A stretch of DNA of 45,653 nucleotides from Candidatus Poribacteria bacterium (lineage in GTDB: Bacteria; Poribacteria; WGA-4E; PCPOR2b), in assembly GCA_022826645.1 (NCBI GenBank), contig JAJDUM010000115.1, forward strand, positions 1 through 45,653, in the 5' to 3' direction. Shown one piece after another: positions 16,236 to 24,846 of the stretch (position 1 is the first letter of the stretch; the number at the start of each line of letters is the position of its first letter). The notes under the pieces were generated by a model that had not been told where the DNA came from, did no database searches, and worked only from the letters and a program-made list of their open reading frames with translations. Made by a program: the position numbers and the translations under genes.

Positions 16236-16958
16236 ATGTATGGACAGAACGGACGAATCGGCTTGTTGGTGCCATCCGTCCATACAGTCGTCGAACCAGA
16301 ATTTAGCCGAATGATTCCAAACGGCATCAACGTCTATGCGGCGCGGATGCGGAACCAACGGTCGGATGTGGACGACTCAAAAGCGATGCTTCAACACGTA
16401 GAACGCGCCGCCGATGAACTCGGCAGCGCACACGCAGATGTGATAGCCTTTGCTTGTACTGCAAGTAGTTTCGTGGAAGGTGTCGAAGGCGAAAATGAAT
16501 TGCGAGACCGTATCGAGCGAGCCGGAGAGGCAAAAGCGGTAACGACATCGGGTTCCGTTGCTGGGGCATTGCGTACGCTCGGTATTCAACGTGTCGCAGT
16601 TGCCACGCCCTACCCGGACGAACTCAACGTGCTGGAAAAGCAGTTCTTGGAGGACGAGGGCATTGAGGTCCTGACAATTGCTGGCATGGACATCGTGGAC
16701 GCATTCAGCATCGGAAAAGTAACTCCCGAAGAGACGTATGAATTCGCCCACCGTGTCTGGCATGACGATGCCGATGGGTTGTTTATTAGCTGTACCAACC
16801 TGCGCACCATTGACGTGCTGGCGCGACTGGAAGCCGAACTCGGTGTGCCGGTTGTCTCCAGCAATTTAGCGACCTGTTGGGGGTGTTTGCGAGCTTTAGG
16901 GCATCAGGATCCGATTGACGGATATGGGAACCTTTTGTCGGAACGCCTCCGTGCGTAG
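16236..16958 (+). CDS. maleate isomerase / Asp-Glu racemase superfamily protein
   Basis: This 240-aa protein resembles maleate cis-trans isomerases and arylmalonate decarboxylases. Both active-site cysteines of the superfamily are present: C74 in FACTASS and C186 in FISCTNLRT. The VVEPEF segment near 18-23 and TSGSV (about 104-108) also fit. ATG 16236 is chosen over GTG 16227 because AGAGGTGAG lies directly upstream. The gene ends 12 bp before the heparinase-like gene, so they are co-transcribed. The reaction could be isomerisation, racemisation or decarboxylation of a dicarboxylate. Confidence 0.85.
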   Translation: MYGQNGRIGLLVPSVHTVVEPEFSRMIPNGINVYAARMRNQRSDVDDSKAMLQHVERAADELGSAHADVIAFACTASSFVEGVEGENELRDRIERAGEAKAVTTSGSVAGALRTLGIQRVAVATPYPDELNVLEKQFLEDEGIEVLTIAGMDIVDAFSIGKVTPEETYEFAHRVWHDDADGLFISCTNLRTIDVLARLEAELGVPVVSSNLATCWGCLRALGHQDPIDGYGNLLSERLRA

Positions 16959-16970
16959 AGGAACAGAGGG

Positions 16971-19205
16971 ATGTCCAGTATCGTTGATATGTTCAACCGC
17001 ATGGATTTGGAGGCGACCGGATTGGAGATGGTCAAGGCAGCGATTGAGGCTGGAGACCTACCCGGTGCTGAGGCAGCTTATCTGGCATACTACCGGGCGC
17101 GCAAGCCGCCTGTCCTCGATTGGCATACCGAGCATAGGGGAGGTAATACCTTTGAGCACAATTCCACCGGTTGGAATTTCCTGACTGGAATTCCGAGGTT
17201 GATTGCTTGGACCGACCGTGAGAGGGTTAAAGGGTTAATCAGTCGCGAAAAGGGTTACACCTTCAGTCGTACTGATGGGCTAAAACCGTCCAACTACACC
17301 GTGTTGGACTTGGCTGATATGCTCTTGGAGAATCAGGTCTTCATTCCATATCATCCCGAAGACGGCGTACAAGATCTAGGTCCCGATTGGAACTGGGAAC
17401 ACGTGCCTCCCGTTGTTGGGCGGCGATGGACACTGAGTCTGCCGTACCAATACCTTCTTCGTGCCTTGGCACAGGCATATTGGCTGACCGATGATGACCG
17501 TTATATCACCAAGTTGGTCAAGATTGCGACCCACTACGTTAGCTATGTGGAGGGAAGAAGTTCATGGATCTGGATTCCCGATATGCAGCTTGCACGGAAC
17601 TATCAGCAATTAATGCCATTCATGCTGTCTTGGGAGGGACTGTTGCCCCATGATTTCTGCGTTATCCAATCTTGGTTGTCTGGTGGTTGTGCAGCATCAA
17701 TGGACGCAGTAACCGGGGCACCCGGAAACCAACGCTTGTTCAACGGGTTAGGCTTGGCATGGTTGGGGGTAGGGATGCCGGAGTTCAAGGAGGCGCCGCA
17801 ATGGCGTGAACGCGGGTTTCTCGAAGTCGAGGAGTTCTTTGGCGAGGGAGCCTTCTATCCGGATGGATCATCGAAAGAGAACTCCTACGGTTACGTCGTC
17901 GGAGCCTCGGCAGCAGGCCTGGAGGCACTAACGCTGGCACAGGCAAATGGCTGGGACTTCCTGAAGGATCTGCACGGCCCGATGCTACTGCGAGCTGAGT
18001 TCCTTGCCTACACCGCGAAGCCGGATGGCAGCTATGTCTGGACAGGCGACAGCACACGTGGCTCGGCCTTCGATTATGTAGAGGCAATTGCAGATTCAGT
18101 TGACCGGAGAGACCTGCAATACATCGTTAGTTGTGGACAGCGAGGCATCCTTCCGCCACGTAAATCATCGTGGTACGCCTACGGAGGCGTTGGTGTGATG
18201 CGAAGCGATTGGCATCGCGGCGCAAATTATCTGTTTTTTGATGTGGGACCGGTGGGTGTCATACATGGACACGAGGGGAAATTAGCCGTAGAGGTGGTCG
18301 CATACGGTCGCTCATTGGTCGAGGATTTAGGCATCCATACCTATGCAACAACTGAACAAGATATTCCGTTCCATAACTTTTTTACCTCGTCCGCCGCGCA
18401 TAATACAGTCATTGTGGATGGAAAAAGCCAAGCTCGGTTGAAAACTGGACCATTCACAACGGACCATCCACTGCCAAATCCGTGGTTCAGCACGGCTACA
18501 TGTGATTTTCTGTCGGGCAGCTATACCGAAGGTTACATGGACGTGACAGACGACGAGATTGATAAATCGGTCGTTCATCGTCGCAGTGTCATGTTTGTCA
18601 AGAGTCGCAACGCGGGCGATCCGGAGTATTGGATCATCACCGACCATCTGACCGGCGACGGCGCTCACACCTGTGAACAACTGTTCCATCTCATCCCGGT
18701 TGAAGTCGGTGTGGATCCGACGACGAAAACTGTGCAAACAGTTACAAAAGACCTGGCCAATTTGGCATTTATTCCGGCCCTCACAGAGGGTATTGAAGTG
18801 GAAATTGTCGAGGGACGTACCGAACCGAATCTTCAAGGATGGTATTGCGGTGGCGGTCCTCGGCCAACCCCGGCACCTTGTGTGACCTATCACCGCACGG
18901 GGATGCTCCCTACCGTGTTCCAGACTGTGCTCGTGCCAATGAAAACCGGAGAAGCAGCATTGCCCAAGGTTGAATCACTTGGAACTCCCAACGATGGTTG
19001 GATCCGGGTCACGTTTCCGAATGCGCGACAGGACATCTACTGCTCACCATTAGAAGCAGGATATCAGCAGTTGGAAAACATCGCCTTCACAGGAGATGCA
19101 ACGTTGATACGCCACGACAGCGATGGAACGCTCTTGGATTGGGCTGTTATCGGGGGGGACAACCTTCAGTATCACGGAGAGATCCTTCCCTCTACCCGCG
19201 AGTAA
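16971..19205 (+). CDS. heparinase II/III-like polysaccharide lyase
   Basis: This 744-aa protein has the two parts of heparinase II/III-like lyases. An alpha-helical toroid covers about 1-390 (WTLSLPYQYLLRALAQAYWLT, DMQLARNYQQLMPF, FFGEGAFYPDGSSKENSYGY). A C-terminal beta-sandwich begins with GVGVMRSDW and includes GHEGKLAVEVVAYGRSLVEDLG and AHNTVIVDGKSQAR. Such enzymes eliminate across uronic-acid linkages in heparan sulfate, alginate or related polymers. The Tyr/His pair in SYGY and the helical domain look intact. No signal peptide is seen at the ATG, so it may act in the cytoplasm on imported oligosaccharides. It lies 12 bp after the isomerase gene. Confidence 0.88.
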   Translation: MSSIVDMFNRMDLEATGLEMVKAAIEAGDLPGAEAAYLAYYRARKPPVLDWHTEHRGGNTFEHNSTGWNFLTGIPRLIAWTDRERVKGLISREKGYTFSRTDGLKPSNYTVLDLADMLLENQVFIPYHPEDGVQDLGPDWNWEHVPPVVGRRWTLSLPYQYLLRALAQAYWLTDDDRYITKLVKIATHYVSYVEGRSSWIWIPDMQLARNYQQLMPFMLSWEGLLPHDFCVIQSWLSGGCAASMDAVTGAPGNQRLFNGLGLAWLGVGMPEFKEAPQWRERGFLEVEEFFGEGAFYPDGSSKENSYGYVVGASAAGLEALTLAQANGWDFLKDLHGPMLLRAEFLAYTAKPDGSYVWTGDSTRGSAFDYVEAIADSVDRRDLQYIVSCGQRGILPPRKSSWYAYGGVGVMRSDWHRGANYLFFDVGPVGVIHGHEGKLAVEVVAYGRSLVEDLGIHTYATTEQDIPFHNFFTSSAAHNTVIVDGKSQARLKTGPFTTDHPLPNPWFSTATCDFLSGSYTEGYMDVTDDEIDKSVVHRRSVMFVKSRNAGDPEYWIITDHLTGDGAHTCEQLFHLIPVEVGVDPTTKTVQTVTKDLANLAFIPALTEGIEVEIVEGRTEPNLQGWYCGGGPRPTPAPCVTYHRTGMLPTVFQTVLVPMKTGEAALPKVESLGTPNDGWIRVTFPNARQDIYCSPLEAGYQQLENIAFTGDATLIRHDSDGTLLDWAVIGGDNLQYHGEILPSTRE

Positions 19206-19251
19206 AATGCCCCGTCGCTCATGTAAAGAAATCATGCAATAGTAATCGTAG

Positions 19252-19271
19252 GGAACAACGATCGTTGTTCC
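19252..19271. terminator. 20-bp perfect palindrome after the heparinase-like gene
   Basis: GGAACAACGA is followed directly by its reverse complement TCGTTGTTCC, 46 bp after the stop. It could form a stem on transcripts in either direction. No long T run follows, so it may be a dispersed palindrome (compare tcgtagggaac at 16,149) rather than a terminator. Confidence 0.45.
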
Positions 19272-19286
19272 TTATTGCTAACGGTT

Positions 19287-19316
19287 TTCACGTTTCACGA
19301 ATCACGTTTCACGCTC
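19287..19316 (+). repeat. short tandem cacgtttcac tract
   Basis: The units cacgtttcac and cacgtttcac are separated by gaat. A very similar tract (acgtttcacgtttcacgc) occurs at 36,532-36,559. Both directly follow gene ends. Confidence 0.5.
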
Positions 19317-19365
19317 TTAGTCTTTTACATTTTGTCTTGACATGAGCTAAGAAGGAAAACATATC

Positions 19366-20133
19366 ATGCAGCTGTCTAACGAACAGACGCAACAGTTCTG
19401 GGAAGATGGGTTCATCATTGTAAAGAATTTGCTTGACGTCCATGAGGTTGCATCGCTCCTGGCCCATGCTGAATGGGTAGCAAGCGGGGAGGCGTCCCAT
19501 ATCCCGACAGGACAACTCCAGGTTGAGCCCAGCGTGGCAGCAGGGGAAGCTCATGCGGGAAATTACGCTGATTCTCTTCGAAAAATGAGCCATCTTGCCT
19601 TCTACGATGAGGGATTTGAAAGCCACGCTCGCAATCCGAAAATCTTGGACGTTATCGAATCCCTTCTGGGTGCCGACATAAAACTCTATCAAGATCAACT
19701 GTTCATGAAACCGCCGCGGATCGGCTCACGACAACGCTACCATCAGGATATGCCGCTCGGATTCTACATCGACCCGCCCGATATGGTGACCTGCTGGGCG
19801 GCACTCACCGATTCGACAATCGAGAATGGGTGCGTCTGGATGCTCCCCGGCACTCATAAGTTTGGCATCATAGAACAATCGAAGTGGGCAGAGTATGAGC
19901 AGATGTCGGTTGACGGAAGCCTGGCAGAGGAATGTCCACTGGAGTTGAAATCCGGCGATTGTAGCTTCCACCACGGTCTCATTCTTCACAGCAGCAGGCC
20001 CAACCAAACGAATCAGCGACGCCGAGGCTACGCGACCCACTATGTCAGCGCGAAGTGTCGATACACAGGTCCTCCGGAAAGAGAGAACGATGCGATGCTG
20101 ATGCGGGGGAAGTCGATGCCGGGGTACATCTAA
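19366..20133 (+). CDS. phytanoyl-CoA dioxygenase (PhyH) family protein
   Basis: This 255-aa Fe(II)/2-oxoglutarate-dependent oxygenase belongs to the PhyH family. The opening EDGFIIVKNLL is typical. The iron triad is H126-x-D128 in YHQDMP and the distal H208 in HGLILHSSRPN, followed by arginines 218-220 that bind 2-oxoglutarate. AAGGA before the ATG supports the start. PhyH proteins in marine bacteria act on varied small molecules, so this one could oxidise an alkyl chain, a sugar derivative or an ectoine-like compound. It precedes, with a 100-bp gap, the four-gene operon at 20,234-23,431. Confidence 0.9.
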   Translation: MQLSNEQTQQFWEDGFIIVKNLLDVHEVASLLAHAEWVASGEASHIPTGQLQVEPSVAAGEAHAGNYADSLRKMSHLAFYDEGFESHARNPKILDVIESLLGADIKLYQDQLFMKPPRIGSRQRYHQDMPLGFYIDPPDMVTCWAALTDSTIENGCVWMLPGTHKFGIIEQSKWAEYEQMSVDGSLAEECPLELKSGDCSFHHGLILHSSRPNQTNQRRRGYATHYVSAKCRYTGPPERENDAMLMRGKSMPGYI

Positions 20134-20171
20134 CGGATTTCTCTCCCACTGCTTTTTCTCTTTAAGAAGCA

Positions 20172-20213
20172 CCGTAGATTGGGCTGAGCGATAGCGAAAC
20201 CCAACGCTAATGA
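20172..20213 (+). repeat. imperfect palindromic repeat attgggctgagcg...aaacccaac
   Basis: ATTGGGCT and AAACCCAAC arms flank GAGCGATAGCG. The wording recurs at 8,771 and 45,341 in longer repeats, so it belongs to a dispersed family. It lies between the PhyH gene and the unknown gene at 20,234. Confidence 0.45.
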
Positions 20214-20233
20214 ACCAATAAACGAACATAACT

Positions 20234-20986
20234 ATGCACACAAGCAAACTACTCAAATCTTCGGACTTTGAATATTGGCGACTCACCGGCGACAACCGCA
20301 TTAGTGTTGACTTTGGGGCGTTCTGCCCGGATTATCATGAATTGGATCGCGTCGGTGTTATTTCACCCTGTTTTGAAGACGGGATCCTACATACGGGGGA
20401 TGCGCTGCTTGCGTTGACAACCGCTTTCTATGATGCCCTCCGATCACACAGCGCCGATTTCTTCGACTATCCGCAACACTTTGCGTTTATTGGCGCAAGC
20501 GGAGATGTTATTCACACACACGGTGAACGATTACCGATCGATCAGATCGGGACAGGCTGGGGAAATCTGGATGTTTGGCCCGATTCCAAATGGATTACAA
20601 CACCGCGGAGTGCTACAGGGATGCTGAAGAAGATTTTCGACTTTCAGATAAATAGGCTGTTTTTGCCCCACGGCTTCAAGCCGGGCACCGACGAATCTCC
20701 ACTCCCCGCCTACGCGCGCCAGATGTTCGACACCCGGCTCAAGAGTGTTTATTACTACAACACACCCTTCCCCAACATAGAGATACGCGCCTCCCACCAG
20801 GTCGCAGATCTCGTGCAGCAGAGCATCGACCAACTCCCAAACACCGAAAGTGTACCGGGGCATCAAGCGCAAAAGCATGAAGTTGACCAACCTACCCGGC
20901 ACAACTTCCCATCTGTCCAGCGGTATCGAAAGGTCAGTGTTGATCATTTTCTCGAAGATATGAAGGGTTGCTTCGAGATAGGTTGA
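20234..20986 (+). CDS. unrecognised 250-aa protein heading a four-gene operon
   Basis: I do not recognise this protein. It is soluble-looking, with no signal peptide or membrane helix, and rich in aromatic residues. Visible stretches include HTGDALLALTTAFYDALR (about 54-71), HGERLPIDQIGTGWGNLDVWPDS (about 96-118) and a conserved-looking late part KSVYYYNTPFPNIEIRASHQVADLVQQ (about 170-196). The region after about 205 is polar and low in predicted structure. The ATG has only a weak ribosome site. The next gene starts 18 bp downstream and two more follow with 4-bp overlaps, so it is very likely part of their pathway. It could be an enzyme subunit, isomerase or substrate-binding partner; no function is claimed. 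Confidence 0.72.
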   Translation: MHTSKLLKSSDFEYWRLTGDNRISVDFGAFCPDYHELDRVGVISPCFEDGILHTGDALLALTTAFYDALRSHSADFFDYPQHFAFIGASGDVIHTHGERLPIDQIGTGWGNLDVWPDSKWITTPRSATGMLKKIFDFQINRLFLPHGFKPGTDESPLPAYARQMFDTRLKSVYYYNTPFPNIEIRASHQVADLVQQSIDQLPNTESVPGHQAQKHEVDQPTRHNFPSVQRYRKVSVDHFLEDMKGCFEIG

Positions 20987-21003
20987 CGGAAGGAGATAGT
21001 GAG

Positions 21004-21930
21004 ATGGCGCGTTACCCCCAAGCAATCCTCGTGTCTTGCGAGATACCGTGGGACGAAAATGAAAACGTGATGGAAGATCTGTTTCGAGAGGAGATACAGC
21101 AGACCCTCAAATCAGGATTCAACCATCTGTATATCTTTGGCACCGCCGGTGAAGGTCATGCAGTGGATGCCGCTCGTTTCCAGCAGATCGTTCAAATTTT
21201 CTACGAAGAGACGCGGGTACCCGATATTCACCCAATGGTCGGTGCCATCGGTTTGTCAACCGCGAACATCGTTGAACGTGTGGGATACGCACACGACCTC
21301 GGTTTCCGCACATTTCAAACTGTCTTGCCGAGTTGGGGTGCGTTGAACGATGACGAACTAATAATCTTTTTCAAGGAGCTGTGTGGTACATTCCTGGACT
21401 CACAATTTTTGCACTACAATCTACCACGCGCAAAGCGGATCCTCGGTGGTGCGGAATATCGGAGACTGATTGATGTGGTTCCCAATCTCGTGGCAACGAA
21501 GACAACGAGCGGTGGCTTGCCCGGCGCAGCTGATCTGATGCACCACTCATCTGAACTCCAACACTTTTTTGGGGAATGGAACTTTCCTCACGGCTGCATG
21601 TTCGGGGAGTGTTCACTGCTCGCTTCATTTGGCCCCATGACTCCCCACAAGACCAGGGAGTATTTTGAGGCGGGATGTACGCAGCAGATCGAAAAACTTT
21701 TCCGATTGCAACACGACTTTCACAGGGTGTGCATGGACATACTTCGTCCGGTGTGGGGTATGGAACGGATGGACGGTGCCTATGATAAAATTATTGTGCG
21801 CTTGGGCGGGTTAGAGAAGATGCCCCTACGCCTGCTCTCGCCCTATCAAAGTTTCACAGAAGCGGAGTATCAGGCGTGCGAGCGGATACTTCACGAGAAG
21901 TATCCAGATTGGATTCAGAGGAAACTATGA
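21004..21930 (+). CDS. DHDPS / N-acetylneuraminate lyase family aldolase
   Basis: This 308-aa Schiff-base aldolase of the DapA/NanA superfamily has the pyruvate-binding GTAGEG loop (46-51), the tyrosine Y138 in HYNLPRA and the Schiff-base lysine K166 in VATKTTSG. Members make or break a bond between pyruvate and an aldehyde, for example 2-keto-3-deoxy sugar acids. ATG 21004 after AAGGAGA is preferred to the upstream in-frame start. The downstream gene begins within its stop (ATGA). Separate from dapB and embedded with amidohydrolases, it is likely catabolic and not part of lysine synthesis. Confidence 0.86.
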   Translation: MARYPQAILVSCEIPWDENENVMEDLFREEIQQTLKSGFNHLYIFGTAGEGHAVDAARFQQIVQIFYEETRVPDIHPMVGAIGLSTANIVERVGYAHDLGFRTFQTVLPSWGALNDDELIIFFKELCGTFLDSQFLHYNLPRAKRILGGAEYRRLIDVVPNLVATKTTSGGLPGAADLMHHSSELQHFFGEWNFPHGCMFGECSLLASFGPMTPHKTREYFEAGCTQQIEKLFRLQHDFHRVCMDILRPVWGMERMDGAYDKIIVRLGGLEKMPLRLLSPYQSFTEAEYQACERILHEKYPDWIQRKL

Positions 21931-22685
21931 CGTCACTCAATTTCAAATCGAGAGTACCGGTTTTTGATGCTAATGTGCGGGTTGGCGATCTACTCGACGA
22001 ACCTGCCCCCTACCGTGACCGAGAGGGATTGCTATCAGAAATGGATCGGCATGGGGTACAACGAGCCCTCATCTATCACGCTCACGGGGAAAATGTCAGC
22101 CCTATTATTGGCAACGAGTATCTTGAAGCATGGCTGAGCGATGATGGGCGTACCCATCCGCAGTGGATGGTTATTCCTACGTCGGATTCGCTTGTGCAGG
22201 TTCAGTCGCTTCACGCTGACGGAAGGGTCAACTCTGTGCGTTTGTTCGATACAGGGCAACGTGACTTACCCTTCCGGCCTTGGGCTTACGACACGCTGCT
22301 ATCTTGGCTCAGTGAGGAGCATATCCCCGTATGGATCTACCTTCCCGACGCCGATGCGGATGCGTTGATTACCACACTTCAGAGTTATCCGAGTCTGGTA
22401 TCGGTTTTGGTGGGAGCGCATTACGTCCACGCGCTATGGTTGCGCCCAATGTTGGCTGCTTTACCGAATGCCCATTTGGAGCTAAGTCGCTACGAACCAA
22501 TCTGCGAGATAGAGTCTTTGCGCGACGAATTTGGTGCAGAGCGATTGGTCTACGGCTCATGGTATTCCCGATATGCCATGGGTGCGATGTTATTTTATCT
22601 GCATCATACTAACCTGACTGAGGCCGAACTCGCATTGGTTTGTGCCGGGAATCTTGAGCGCATTCTGGAAGGAGGGACAAAATGA
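21927..22685 (+). CDS. amidohydrolase-like protein lacking metal ligands
   Basis: This 252-aa protein has the amidohydrolase (metal-dependent TIM-barrel) outline: a first-strand VFDANVRVG, an MDRHGVQRALIYHAHG segment and a final LVYGSWYSRYAMG where active members have FGSD. The HxH pair on the first strand and the terminal aspartate are absent, so it is probably inactive or uses another chemistry. It overlaps the aldolase stop and its own stop overlaps the next gene, an intact amidohydrolase. A pseudo-enzyme partner of that protein is plausible. Confidence 0.72.
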   Translation: MTSLNFKSRVPVFDANVRVGDLLDEPAPYRDREGLLSEMDRHGVQRALIYHAHGENVSPIIGNEYLEAWLSDDGRTHPQWMVIPTSDSLVQVQSLHADGRVNSVRLFDTGQRDLPFRPWAYDTLLSWLSEEHIPVWIYLPDADADALITTLQSYPSLVSVLVGAHYVHALWLRPMLAALPNAHLELSRYEPICEIESLRDEFGAERLVYGSWYSRYAMGAMLFYLHHTNLTEAELALVCAGNLERILEGGTK

Positions 22686-23431
22686 TTGATGGAACGCAAG
22701 TCATCGATTATCATGGGCATGTTGGACGCTGGGATCCCCTCGGTATGAAGGACGATCCAAAACTGATGCTCCACGCTATGGATTCGGCGGGTATAGATAG
22801 ATCCTGTGTGTTCAATATTTTCCACCCTGACGGTACAACGGGAAACGACGAAACAGCTCGTTTTGTCGCACGGCATCCGGATCGATTTATCGGTTTTGCT
22901 TACGTGTCACCCATGATGCCAGAGCGGATGGTGCCGGAATTGACGCGCGCTATCGACGAGTTAAAATTTCCCGCCATCAAACTATATCCGCCCTACACCC
23001 TTTGGCCCTTTAATCAACCTCAATGGTTTCCCATCTACCAATTTGCGGATGAACGAGGATTAGCAGTGCTTTTCCATACCGATGGCGACGAATTAAACCG
23101 TCCCCGGTATCTGTCCGAGATTGCACCGCAATATCCGAACGCCAAATTTATCGCAGGGCATTCCGGCAACGTTGTAGAACCTCGTGCCGAAGCTATCGCC
23201 GCCGCACAGGCGCATCCAAACGTCTATCTCGAAACCTGCTCAACCTATCGCACACCGGGCGTGATTGAACAGTTGGTGAATGAGGCAGGTGCCGATCGGG
23301 TGCTGTTTGGATCGGATACACCGCTGATGGACCCACGTCCCCAGATTGGCAAGATTATCACCGCGGATATTTCCGACGAAGCCAAGCGGTTGGTCTTGGG
23401 TGACAATGCCCGCCGCCTATTGGGCATTTAG
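22682..23431 (+). CDS. amidohydrolase family (Amidohydro_2) metal-dependent hydrolase
   Basis: This 249-aa hydrolase or decarboxylase of the amidohydrolase-2 family has VIDYHGHVG with the HxH pair (H11 and H13), a middle histidine in AVLFHTDGDE, FIAGHSGN with another histidine and the terminal LFGSDTPLMDP aspartate, so the metal site is intact. Relatives cleave lactones, amides or carboxyl groups from aromatic and other small compounds. Translation is coupled to the preceding degenerate paralogue through ATGA. It is the last gene of the operon starting at 20,234. Confidence 0.87.
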   Translation: MIDGTQVIDYHGHVGRWDPLGMKDDPKLMLHAMDSAGIDRSCVFNIFHPDGTTGNDETARFVARHPDRFIGFAYVSPMMPERMVPELTRAIDELKFPAIKLYPPYTLWPFNQPQWFPIYQFADERGLAVLFHTDGDELNRPRYLSEIAPQYPNAKFIAGHSGNVVEPRAEAIAAAQAHPNVYLETCSTYRTPGVIEQLVNEAGADRVLFGSDTPLMDPRPQIGKIITADISDEAKRLVLGDNARRLLGI

Positions 23432-23468
23432 TCTACTTATTGTTCGGGATAAGTTGCTGCACACTAAA

Positions 23469-23484
23469 ATAACGCAAGTTTCTA
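23469..23484 (+). repeat. 'ataacgcaagttgcta'-like motif, copy at 23,469
   Basis: It differs by one base from the copy just upstream of the partial transposase-like gene at 45,603. A third, degenerate copy is at 40,754-40,769. They may be termini of an insertion sequence. Confidence 0.45.
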
Positions 23485-23505
23485 GGGCTATTTATAGTAA
23501 ACACG

Positions 23506-23633
23506 AGAAATAAGGAGACATTTACCAATAACTCTGCCCCGCTCGAAGTTTCCGAAGTCCCCCTGACAAGGGGGATTTAGGGGGTTGGTTCTGCCTTGAA
23601 AGTGTATCAGTAATTCTAAAATCTACCATAGTT
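23506..23633 (+). repeat. 128-bp dispersed repeat, copy A
   Basis: It aligns along its whole length with 37,991-38,120. Both begin agaaataag, contain ccccctga...aggggatttaggggg-like palindromic wording in the middle and end ctaccatagtt / cgaccatagtt. No coding capacity was seen. Spread of two diverged copies 14 kb apart in intergenic DNA suggests a non-autonomous mobile or REP-like element. Confidence 0.7.
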
Positions 23634-23694
23634 TCGCAAAAAACCAGTGTTTGCTCCGAATTCATAACATAACTCCTTTTTTCAGTTTACTGAT

Positions 23695-24816
23695 TCAACC
23701 TCGCCTGCACCTACTTCTTCTTATCTGTGCTGCTTCGAGGTGTCCACGAACGCTATTGTCGCCAAGTTCTATTGCACGCCTAAAGTCGTCAATGGCACGA
23801 TCATCACAGCCCTTGTTGAAGTATGCCTCCCCGCGCTGGACATAGACAAAAGCATCACCCGGATCAAGTTCTATTGCACGATTAAAGTCTTTGATGGCAC
23901 GATCATCACAGCCCTTGCGACGGTATGTCCTTCCGCGCTGGACATAGGTATAAGCATGATCCGGGTTAAGCTCTATTGCACGATTAAAGTCTTCGATGGC
24001 TTTATCAAAATCCTCTATCAACAAATAAACATGAGCACGATCAAAATACGCTTCGACAAAATCCGGATTCAATTCTATCGCTTTGCTATGACGCTCGATA
24101 GCCACATCAGTGAGGGCTATGCCATCGATTGACGCAATTCCTACAATGCTATAAAAGCGAATAAGCTGACCCCTGCGGTATTCGCTGTATGCTTTGTGGT
24201 GAATCTCCTGGTGTTTAATATAGCCCTGAAGGTCGTTGTAGATGTTTTGCGTGTAGATGCAATGCTTCTCTCTCAGATACGTTAATATCGGCTGTTTGAA
24301 ACTTGGGCGAATACATATTATTTCCTCAATATCATCTTCCTCAATAAACCCTTTTTCATGTTGAACAAATATACTTTTTTGGGCAGTGACACGATGTCTT
24401 GGACACTGAGGGACTTTGATTTTATATCTACTTCTTTTATCGTCCGTTTGTTCAAACAAAATAACCCTGCCCGGTTTATCATAAGACCCGTCACAGGCAA
24501 AGAAAAGAGCGACTAAGTGGCACTTTGTAAAATCAATTAGATTGGTGTTGCCCCCAACATGCTGAAGCTTAGACGCAAGCTCAAAATCGTCTGGATGGTG
24601 ATCTTCTCCGTATCGTCGAACGTCTCTCAGATGTGATTCTTGGATTAAGTTGTAATTAACTTTATCCCCATCATGGGCGTGGAGTTCACGCCAAAGACTT
24701 GATGAGACCTGTTCATGCCACTCACGTTCACCTCGATAGATGTAGTCGCCGTCGGCGGCTTTTTCCTCTATCTCACTGATTATGTTTCTAACCTTGCATT
24801 GAATATCTTTCGCCAT
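23695..24816 (-). CDS. FRG-domain protein with C-terminal TPR repeats
   Basis: The product is about 373 aa. The N-terminal FRG domain shows YIYRGE (25-30) and LQHVGGNTNLIDFTKCHLVALFFACDG (84-110), the conserved core of that family. Then come at least three TPR units (about 245-350) with repeated AIEDFNRAIELNPDHAYTYVQRG-like 34-residue periods, and a basic tail (RRSRCRRG). FRG domains are uncharacterised and often occur in defence-associated and toxin-like proteins; TPRs bind proteins. The start at 24816 is fixed by AAAGGAGG. It is transcribed away from the DUF805 gene with a 670-bp gap. Confidence 0.82.
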   Translation of the reverse strand: MAKDIQCKVRNIISEIEEKAADGDYIYRGEREWHEQVSSSLWRELHAHDGDKVNYNLIQESHLRDVRRYGEDHHPDDFELASKLQHVGGNTNLIDFTKCHLVALFFACDGSYDKPGRVILFEQTDDKRSRYKIKVPQCPRHRVTAQKSIFVQHEKGFIEEDDIEEIICIRPSFKQPILTYLREKHCIYTQNIYNDLQGYIKHQEIHHKAYSEYRRGQLIRFYSIVGIASIDGIALTDVAIERHSKAIELNPDFVEAYFDRAHVYLLIEDFDKAIEDFNRAIELNPDHAYTYVQRGRTYRRKGCDDRAIKDFNRAIELDPGDAFVYVQRGEAYFNKGCDDRAIDDFRRAIELGDNSVRGHLEAAQIRRSRCRRG

Positions 24817-24846
24817 GTTTCCTCCTTTATTGTTCAACCTTGCCAC

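Noticed and set aside
21004..21930. dapA partner of dapB
   Set aside because: The aldolase-family gene is 15 kb away, in an amidohydrolase operon, and its sequence around the tyrosine and lysine differs from typical DapA, so a lysine-pathway role is not supported.
23740..24132. Plus-strand 130-aa open frame over the TPR region
   Set aside because: It is the opposite-strand shadow of the TPR repeats of the FRG-TPR gene. It inherits the repeat periodicity and has no ribosome site.
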